A stretch of 7,217 nucleotides of DNA, taken from positions 1-7,217 of the forward strand of contig WRIF01000076.1 in NCBI GenBank assembly GCA_009782865.1, written 5' to 3'. Positions 1-7,217 of this stretch are shown piece after piece. The notes under the pieces are model-generated. The model ran no database searches. It was not told where the DNA came from and saw nothing but the letters and a program-made list of their open reading frames with translations. The translations under genes were made by a program, and so were the position numbers. Every line of letters starts with the position of its first letter. Position 1 is the stretch's first letter. Source of the DNA: Promicromonosporaceae bacterium (GTDB lineage Bacteria > Actinomycetota > Actinomycetes > Actinomycetales > Cellulomonadaceae).

Positions 1-3172
<3,172 letters not shown>

Positions 3173-3175
<3 letters not shown>

Positions 3176-3186
3176 AATCTCCGGGG
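3173..3186 (+). promoter_or_regulatory. hisC: Candidate -10 box for leaderless hisC transcript
   Basis: TAGAAT (3173-3178) fits the actinobacterial TANNNT -10 pattern and matches TATAAT at five of six positions. Its first three bases are the ligA stop codon. The hisC GTG begins after 7 further bases, which is where transcription would be expected to start. There is no convincing Shine-Dalgarno sequence before hisC, as expected of a leaderless message. No good -35 hexamer is seen 16-19 nt upstream, so this is a candidate rather than a proven promoter. Confidence 0.45.
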
Positions 3187-4316
3187 TGACAAACCTGCCG
3201 CTGCGCCCGGAGTTGGCCAATGAACAGCCGTACGGTGCCCCGCAACTTGAGGTGCCCGTGGCCCTCAACGTCAACGAGAACCCGTACGCGCCGTCGACGG
3301 CCGTGATCGACACCCTGCGGCAGGATGTGGCCGCGGCCGCGGCCGGCCTGCACCGCTATCCCGACCGCGACTTCCCCGCCCTCAGGCAGGCGCTGGCCGA
3401 CTACCTGGCCCGGGAATCCGGCGTCGGGCTGCCAAAGGAGCAACTGTGGGCCGCCAATGGGTCGAACGAGGTGCTCACCCACGTGCTGCAGGCCTTCGGG
3501 GGCCCTGGCCGCAAGGCCGCCACCTTCGCCCCGAGCTACTCGATGTACTCCGAGTACGCCCGCAACACCCACACCGCCTGGGTGGAGGGTGAGCGCGAGG
3601 CTGACTTCACGCTCGACCCCGCCCGGGCCGTCGCCTTCATCGAGGAGCACCAGCCGGCCGTCATCCTGCTGGCCAGCCCCAACAATCCCACCGGCACCGC
3701 CCTGCCGCTCGGGACCGTCGAGGCGATCCTCGACGCGGCGGCACAGGTGGTGGTCCCCGACGCCCCGGAGCCGAATGTCGGGGCCATCGTGGTGGTTGAC
3801 GAGGCCTACGCCGAGTTTCGCTCGGCCGGTACGCCCAGCGCCCTTAACCTGCTGGCCAGGCACCCAAACCTCGCGGTCTCCCGCACCATGTCAAAGGCGT
3901 TCGCCGCCGCCGGGCTCCGCCTCGGCTACCTCGCCGCGAGCCAGCCGCTGGTGGACGCCCTGCGCGTTGTCCGCCTGCCCTACCATCTGTCCGCCGTGAC
4001 CCAGGCCGCGGCCCTGGCCGCCCTCAAGCACTCAGACGAACTGCTGGCCCAGGTCGACACCCTGCGGCGGGAGCGCGATGGCCTGGTCGCCTGGCTGCGC
4101 GGGCAGGGCCTCCAGGTGGCCGACACCGACGCCAACTTCGCGCTCTTCGGGCCGTTCGCGGATCGCGGCGCCGTCTGGCAGGGCCTGCTTGACCGCGGCG
4201 TGCTCATCCGAGAAGTCGGCCCGCCCGGCTGGCTGCGCGTCAGCGTCGGCACCTCGTGGGAGACTAAGGCCTTCAAGCAAGCCCTGATCGAGGTAATGGA
4301 AGCAAGGAGCAAGTGA
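3186..4316 (+). CDS. hisC: Histidinol-phosphate aminotransferase HisC
   Basis: HisC is a PLP-dependent fold-type I aminotransferase that converts imidazole-acetol phosphate and glutamate to histidinol phosphate and 2-oxoglutarate. The 376-residue protein has the usual length. Visible signatures are the N-terminal [15 protein letters not shown] and [11 protein letters not shown] typical of actinomycetes, SPNNPTGTA (Asn166-Asn167) that contacts [12 protein letters not shown] with Asp205 and Tyr208, [17 protein letters not shown] with Lys237 as the Schiff-base lysine, and the C-terminal WLRVSVGT arginine that binds substrate phosphate or carboxylate. The frame is open further upstream into ligA, but homology begins at GTG 3186, directly after ligA and 7 nt after a -10-like box. 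No ribosome site is seen, so leaderless translation or reinitiation after ligA is likely. The stop TGA overlaps the hisB ATG by one base, indicating coupled translation. hisD, which often precedes hisC in actinomycetes, is not here. Confidence 0.94.
   Translation: MTNLPLRPELANEQPYGAPQLEVPVALNVNENPYAPSTAVIDTLRQDVAAAAAGLHRYPDRDFPALRQALADYLARESGVGLPKEQLWAANGSNEVLTHVLQAFGGPGRKAATFAPSYSMYSEYARNTHTAWVEGEREADFTLDPARAVAFIEEHQPAVILLASPNNPTGTALPLGTVEAILDAAAQVVVPDAPEPNVGAIVVVDEAYAEFRSAGTPSALNLLARHPNLAVSRTMSKAFAAAGLRLGYLAASQPLVDALRVVRLPYHLSAVTQAAALAALKHSDELLAQVDTLRRERDGLVAWLRGQGLQVADTDANFALFGPFADRGAVWQGLLDRGVLIREVGPPGWLRVSVGTSWETKAFKQALIEVMEARSK
4304..4309 (+). promoter_or_regulatory. hisB: Ribosome binding site of hisB
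   Basis: AAGGAG lies inside the end of hisC, 6 nt before ATG 4316. This spacing favours that ATG over the GTG at 4313. Confidence 0.75.
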
Positions 4317-4915
4317 TGGCACGCACCGCCAGGATCGAGCGGACCACCAGCGAGTCCAGCGTGCTGGTCGAGATAGACCTCGACGGCACGGGACGCACCG
4401 ACATCGAGACCACCGTGCCGTTCTACAACCACATGCTCACCGCCCTGGGCAAGCATTCGCTGATCGATCTGACCGTTAGGGCGAGCGGGGACGTGGACAT
4501 CGACGTCCACCACACGGTAGAGGATGTGGCGATCTGCCTTGGCGATGCCCTGCGGCAGGCGCTGGGCGACAAGTCGGGCATCGCCCGTTTCGGTGACGCC
4601 CTCGTTCCCCTCGACGAGGCACTCGCACAGGCAGTGGTCGACGTGTCCGGACGACCGTACTGCGTCCACCAGGGCGAGCCCGAGGCCATGGCCTTCCACC
4701 TCATCGGCGGCCACTACACCGGCTCCCTGACCCGGCACGTGTTCGAGAGCCTGGCCCTGCACGCGGGAATCTGCCTGCACGTGCGCGTGCTGGCCGGCCG
4801 CGACCCCCACCACCTGGTAGAGGCGCAGTTCAAGGCGGTGGCCCGCGCGCTACGCGCCGCCGTGGCCCCCGACCCGCGCGTCGACGGCATCCCGTCGACC
4901 AAGGGCGCGCTGTAG
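4316..4915 (+). CDS. hisB: Imidazoleglycerol-phosphate dehydratase HisB
   Basis: This is the monofunctional, manganese-dependent dehydratase that turns imidazoleglycerol phosphate into imidazole-acetol phosphate, the substrate of HisC. It is cytoplasmic, and the family forms large oligomers. The 199 residues match actinobacterial HisB length, with no fused phosphatase domain as in enteric bacteria. The two metal-binding repeats are clear: HHTVED at 65-70 and HHLVE at 165-169 within [19 protein letters not shown]. The conserved ending PSTKGAL is intact. The motif around His39 reads FYNHML where most relatives I recall have FFDHML or FYDHML, an Asp-to-Asn difference. The start ATG overlaps the hisC stop (TGATG) and has a good AAGGAG site. 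It ends in a single TAG only two codons before the next gene, which is in the same frame. Confidence 0.95.
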   Translation: MARTARIERTTSESSVLVEIDLDGTGRTDIETTVPFYNHMLTALGKHSLIDLTVRASGDVDIDVHHTVEDVAICLGDALRQALGDKSGIARFGDALVPLDEALAQAVVDVSGRPYCVHQGEPEAMAFHLIGGHYTGSLTRHVFESLALHAGICLHVRVLAGRDPHHLVEAQFKAVARALRAAVAPDPRVDGIPSTKGAL

Positions 4916-4921
4916 GCCGTC

Positions 4922-5551
4922 ATGCGCCCGGACGACGGCCTGCCCGAGATTCCCGACGACCTGTCGTCGCTAACCGACCTCGTGGTGCCCGACGACCTCT
5001 CGGGGCTGATCGAACCTGAGCCGGTGGGCCCGACGGCGGCCGAGACCGTGGCCGAGATGCAGGTTCCAGACGACCTGTCGGCCCTGTTTACGCCGAAGGC
5101 GGGTCGCCAGGCGGCGATGCTGTTGGTTCCCCTGCGTTCGGCGCGCGCCCTGGCGGCTACCTGCGCGCTGGCCGGCATCGATGCGGATGTGGTCGGTTCG
5201 AACTACGCCCCGCTGGCGATCCTGCGAGACCTGCGGGACGACGCCCCCGAACGGGCGGCGGCCGCCCTCAGCCAGCTGCTGCGCGGCGTCGAGGTGATGC
5301 TCGTCTCGCGCGGTTCCGATCACATTTCTGCCTCCCGCTACCTGGACGGAACGCGGGTGGGGGACACCCCCCTGGCCCTGCTGCTGGCAGGGGCCGAGTC
5401 TGAGGTCGAAGACCTGATCCTGGGGCAGATCGAGCTCCAGCAGTTCTCCGGCCAGGTCACGCCGTCAAAAGGACTCAGCAAGCTGCAAGCCATGCGCATC
5501 CTCAGCCCATTTCGCGGCCCCAAGAGAAAGCCTGCCCAAGACCATGACTAA
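4922..5551 (+). CDS. Uncharacterised protein in the histidine cluster, with PDDLSxL repeats
   Basis: I do not recognise this 209-residue protein. The first 58 residues are acidic and proline-rich, probably disordered, and carry the motif PDDLSxL three times (residues 11-17, 23-29, 49-55). From about residue 64 a compact alpha/beta region follows: [20 protein letters not shown], then GIDADVV, then a leucine- and alanine-rich helical stretch ([15 protein letters not shown]), a strand (VEVMLVSRG) and a helical C-terminal part ending in a basic tail (FRGPKRKP). There is no signal peptide, membrane segment or obvious catalytic motif. It sits between hisB and hisA, the position of hisH in many actinomycetes, but lacks the HisH amidotransferase signatures (no GxCLGMQ nucleophile motif, no His/Glu dyad), so it is not a divergent HisH. 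It starts 6 nt after hisB without a ribosome site and overlaps hisA by 8 nt, so it is expected to be co-translated with both. A scaffold or regulatory role in histidine synthesis is speculation from position. Confidence 0.82.
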   Translation: MRPDDGLPEIPDDLSSLTDLVVPDDLSGLIEPEPVGPTAAETVAEMQVPDDLSALFTPKAGRQAAMLLVPLRSARALAATCALAGIDADVVGSNYAPLAILRDLRDDAPERAAAALSQLLRGVEVMLVSRGSDHISASRYLDGTRVGDTPLALLLAGAESEVEDLILGQIELQQFSGQVTPSKGLSKLQAMRILSPFRGPKRKPAQDHD

Positions 5552-6281
5552 GCGACTCATCCTCCTGCCCGCCGTCGACGTCGCCGCTGGACAGGCCGTG
5601 CGCCTGGTACAGGGAGAGGCCGGCACCGAGACCGGCTACGGCGACCCGCTGTCGGCCGCCCTCGACTGGCAAGAGGGCGGGGCCGAATGGATTCACCCCG
5701 TGGACCTCGACGCCGCCTTCGGGCGCGGCTCGAATGCCGAGCTGCTTGCCTCCGTCGTCGAGCAACTCGACGTGCAGGTGGAACTCTCCGGCGGCATTCG
5801 CGACGACGAGTCGCTGCGGCGTGCCCTGGCCACCGGTGCCCGCCGCATCAACCTCGGCACCGCCGCCCTGGAGCACCCGGAGTGGACCGCAGAGGTGATC
5901 AAGGAGCACGGGGACCGAGTGGCCGTCGGGCTGGACGTGCGGGGCACCACGCTCGCCGCGCGCGGCTGGACCCGCGAGGGGGGAGATCTCTGGGAGGTGC
6001 TCGACCGCCTCAACGCCGCCGGCTGCCCGCGCTACGTGGTCACCGATGTCACCAAGGACGGCACGCTGCGCGGCCCCAACACCGACCTGCTGATGCAGGT
6101 GGCCGCCCGCACCGACGCCGCCGTGATCGCCTCGGGAGGGATCTCCTCACTGGCCGACCTGGTGGCGCTGCGCGAGCTGGTGCCCGGCGGGGTCGAGGGA
6201 GCCGTCGTTGGCAAGGCCCTCTACGCGGGGGCGTTCACCCTGCCGGAGGCCCTCGATGTGGCCGGGAGATTGCACTCGTAG
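5544..6281 (+). CDS. hisA: ProFAR isomerase HisA, probably bifunctional PriA type (HisA/TrpF)
   Basis: This is a (beta/alpha)8-barrel enzyme of 245 residues. HisA isomerises ProFAR to PRFAR in histidine synthesis. In many actinomycetes this protein, called PriA, also performs the TrpF reaction of tryptophan synthesis. The sequence follows mycobacterial PriA closely: LLPAVDV with catalytic Asp12, AVRLVQG with Arg20, [45 protein letters not shown] (167-175) and [13 protein letters not shown]. The Arg-Gly-Trp of the mobile loop (Arg140-Trp142, equivalent to Arg143 and Trp145 in M. tuberculosis PriA) is kept, which favours dual specificity. The preceding loop is about 4 residues shorter than in M. 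tuberculosis. ATG 5544 overlaps the upstream gene by 8 nt and has only a weak ribosome site, suggesting translational coupling. hisF does not follow; the infC promoter overlaps the 3' end. The symbol priA is also used for this family and is distinct from the primosome helicase. Confidence 0.93.
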   Translation: MTKRLILLPAVDVAAGQAVRLVQGEAGTETGYGDPLSAALDWQEGGAEWIHPVDLDAAFGRGSNAELLASVVEQLDVQVELSGGIRDDESLRRALATGARRINLGTAALEHPEWTAEVIKEHGDRVAVGLDVRGTTLAARGWTREGGDLWEVLDRLNAAGCPRYVVTDVTKDGTLRGPNTDLLMQVAARTDAAVIASGGISSLADLVALRELVPGGVEGAVVGKALYAGAFTLPEALDVAGRLHS

Positions 6282-6299
6282 CCGCCGGGATGCTAGAGT
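6270..6299 (+). promoter_or_regulatory. infC: Extended -10 promoter of infC
   Basis: A -35-like TTGCAC (6270-6275) is followed after 18 nt by TAGAGT (6294-6299), with TG at 6291-6292 forming an extended -10 (TGNTANNNT). The -35 element lies in the last codons of hisA. The predicted start is near 6306, giving a leader of roughly 228 nt before infC. The -35 match is only partial, but the extended -10 compensates. Confidence 0.6.
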
Positions 6300-6458
6300 C
6301 GGCCACTGACCGACGGTCTGCGCGCCAGCGCGAGCCGTCCTGCAAGTGGAGTCCATCCCACCTGAGTGTCCGCCGCTGACTGACAGCCCGCTGTAGTCGG
6401 CACAGGGTGCCGGGTCTGGTCGAACGGCGCGAGCCCCTGCTCGTCGTCGTCCTTCCTT

Positions 6459-6494
6459 GGCCTCCGCCTGCACCCGGGCTCGGAGGCCTTCTTC
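6459..6494 (+). terminator. infC: Terminator-like stem in the infC leader, possible attenuator
   Basis: GGCCTCCG (6459-6466) pairs perfectly with CGGAGGCC (6481-6488) around a 14-nt loop and is followed at once by TTCTTC. It stands about 45 nt before the infC ATC start, inside the same transcript, so it could end transcription early or act as a pause site. Its right arm contains GGAGG, which could also serve as a ribosome site for the in-frame GTG at 6495; folding would hide it. Confidence 0.5.
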
Positions 6495-6521
6495 GTGCCT
6501 GGACACCTTCACAGACGATTC

Positions 6522-6526
6522 AGGAG
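6522..6526 (+). promoter_or_regulatory. infC: Ribosome binding site deciding the infC ATC start
   Basis: AGGAG lies 7 nt before the ATC at 6534-6536, an ideal spacing. There is no ATG, GTG or TTG at that place in the IF-3 frame. This supports ATC as the real initiation codon. Confidence 0.7.
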
Positions 6527-6533
6527 CACTCTC

Positions 6534-7217
6534 ATCAGCGAACCTCGCATCAACGACCGGATCCGCGTACCCGAGGTCCGGCTTATCGGCCCCTCTGGTG
6601 AGCAGGTCGGCGTTGTCGGCACTTCCGTCGCGCTCAAATTGGCTCAAGACGCAGACCTCGACCTCGTCGAGGTGGCCCCCGACGCCAAGCCGCCCGTGGC
6701 CAAGCTCATGGACTACGGCAAGTTCAAGTACGAGAACGACATGAAGGCCCGCGAGGCCCGCCGCAACCAGGCCAACACGGTCCTGAAGGAGATTCGTTTC
6801 CGCCTCAAGATCGACAAGCACGACTACGAGACCAAGAAGGGTCACGTGGTCCGCTTCCTGGAGGGTGGCGACAAGGTCAAGGTCATGATCATGTTCCGCG
6901 GTCGCGAGCAGTCGCGGCCCGAGGCCGGCGTCCGCCTGCTCGCGCAGCTCGCCGAGGAAGTCTCCGACCTGGCCTCGGTGGAGTCCATGCCCAAACAGGA
7001 TGGCCGCAACATGACCATGGTGCTCGGCCCGGTCAAGAAGAAGTCCGACGCCAAGGCCGAACAGCGCCGCCGCGCCGACGAGGTCAACTCCCAGCGGATG
7101 ACCAAGCGCGAACGCAAGCAACTGGAGATCGAGGCAGAGAAGGCACGCCTCGCCGCCCTCGAGGGTGACGGCGCTGCCCCCGCCGGCTCAGCGGACGCCG
7201 ATGCGGCCCCCGTCGCC
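6534..7217 (+). CDS. infC: Translation initiation factor IF-3 with ATC start (3' end outside window)
   Basis: IF-3 binds the 30S subunit, keeps it apart from 50S and checks the start codon and initiator tRNA. The 228 codons present show the N-terminal domain ([20 protein letters not shown], residues 1-20), the signature [11 protein letters not shown] from Lys57, and the C-terminal domain ([10 protein letters not shown] from Lys85, [11 protein letters not shown] near 120-130, [12 protein letters not shown] up to 166). After residue 167 comes a charged then Ala-rich tail ([10 protein letters not shown] onward) typical of actinomycetes and absent from the roughly 180-residue E. coli protein. No stop is reached by 7217. 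Homology begins exactly at ATC 6534 with AGGAG 7 nt upstream. An in-frame GTG at 6495 with GGAGG would add 13 residues (PGHLHRRFR...) and is less likely. E. coli infC starts with AUU, and IF-3 represses its own synthesis by rejecting such codons; the same logic is inferred here. rpmI and rplT are expected downstream. Confidence 0.93.
   Translation, partial: MSEPRINDRIRVPEVRLIGPSGEQVGVVGTSVALKLAQDADLDLVEVAPDAKPPVAKLMDYGKFKYENDMKAREARRNQANTVLKEIRFRLKIDKHDYETKKGHVVRFLEGGDKVKVMIMFRGREQSRPEAGVRLLAQLAEEVSDLASVESMPKQDGRNMTMVLGPVKKKSDAKAEQRRRADEVNSQRMTKRERKQLEIEAEKARLAALEGDGAAPAGSADADAAPVA

Larger units (their letters stand above)
6306..6533 (+). promoter_or_regulatory. infC: Structured 5' leader of infC
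   Basis: This stretch has no credible gene. It can fold into a series of hairpins. 6312-6339 has GACGG/CCGTC outside and CGCG/CGCG inside with two bulges. 6343-6364 has seven positions, one mismatched, around an 8-nt loop. 6372-6401 has GACT/AGTC and ACAG/CTGT around CCCG. 6399-6411 has GGCAC/GTGCC around AGG and shares GGC with the previous one, so the two compete. 6430-6443 has CGAGC/GCTCG. 6459-6488 is a terminator-like stem. Such a long, folded leader suggests control of infC expression by attenuation or by effects on translation. The folding was done by eye and no known riboswitch class is recognised. Confidence 0.5.

Noticed and set aside
4922..5551. The unknown gene as a divergent hisH
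   Set aside because: No glutamine-amidotransferase nucleophile motif, no matching His and Glu, and the order of predicted strands and helices does not fit.
4922..5551. The unknown gene as an SseB-family protein, which I recall near priA and infC in some actinomycetes
   Set aside because: I could not match its conserved region to the SseB pattern, and it sits before rather than after priA.
6290..6379. Possible 29-residue upstream peptide (ATG 6290 to TGA 6379) in the infC leader
   Set aside because: Its ATG overlaps the extended -10 and lies before the predicted transcript start, so it would not be on the infC message. It is the tail of a longer shadow frame and lacks a run of diagnostic codons.
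6407..6601. Short plus-strand frame beginning in the infC leader
   Set aside because: It overlaps the start of infC in another frame, and its proline- and leucine-rich product looks like noise from GC-rich DNA.
6147..7121. 324-residue minus-strand frame over hisA, the leader and infC
   Set aside because: It is a shadow of infC and hisA with a repetitive Leu/Gly/Val/His composition, no recognisable domain, and crosses two genes and a promoter.

Overview
The window is GC-rich, densely coding and read entirely on the + strand. The protein families point to an actinomycete (Actinomycetota). LigA, HisC and HisB have actinobacterial signatures. HisA is of the PriA type. IF-3 has a long lysine- and alanine-rich C-terminal tail. 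An AdhE-type fermentative alcohol dehydrogenase suggests an anaerobe or facultative anaerobe, perhaps Actinomycetaceae, Bifidobacteriaceae or a propionibacterial relative. Genus cannot be settled from this sequence.

Layout. (1) 1-888 is the 3' end of adhE, closed by a long hairpin at 903-952. (2) ligA (about 995-3175) encodes the NAD-dependent DNA ligase. (3) A compact histidine cluster follows: hisC (3186-4316), hisB (4316-4915), an unrecognised 209-residue gene (4922-5551) and hisA/priA (5544-6281). Its junctions are tight: a 1-nt overlap, a 6-nt gap and an 8-nt overlap. A TAGAAT box that contains the ligA stop codon lies 7 nt before hisC, so hisCB-orf-hisA may start from its own leaderless promoter. 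(4) 6282-6533 is a non-coding leader with an extended -10 promoter, several hairpins and a terminator-like stem. (5) infC (IF-3) begins at 6534 with an unusual ATC codon and runs off the end of the window.

How the genes fit together. HisB dehydrates imidazoleglycerol phosphate, HisC transaminates the product, and HisA/PriA isomerises ProFAR earlier in the same pathway. In many actinomycetes hisH sits between hisB and priA. Here that slot holds an unknown protein with no glutamine-amidotransferase motifs, so HisH and HisF must be encoded elsewhere if the pathway is complete. infC probably starts an infC-rpmI-rplT operon beyond the window.

Most of the window is ordinary core metabolism and information processing. 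The points most worth following up are the unknown his-operon protein with its three PDDLSxL repeats, the structured infC leader with its ATC start, and the probable leaderless start of hisC. I saw no mobile element, CRISPR array, tRNA or rRNA.
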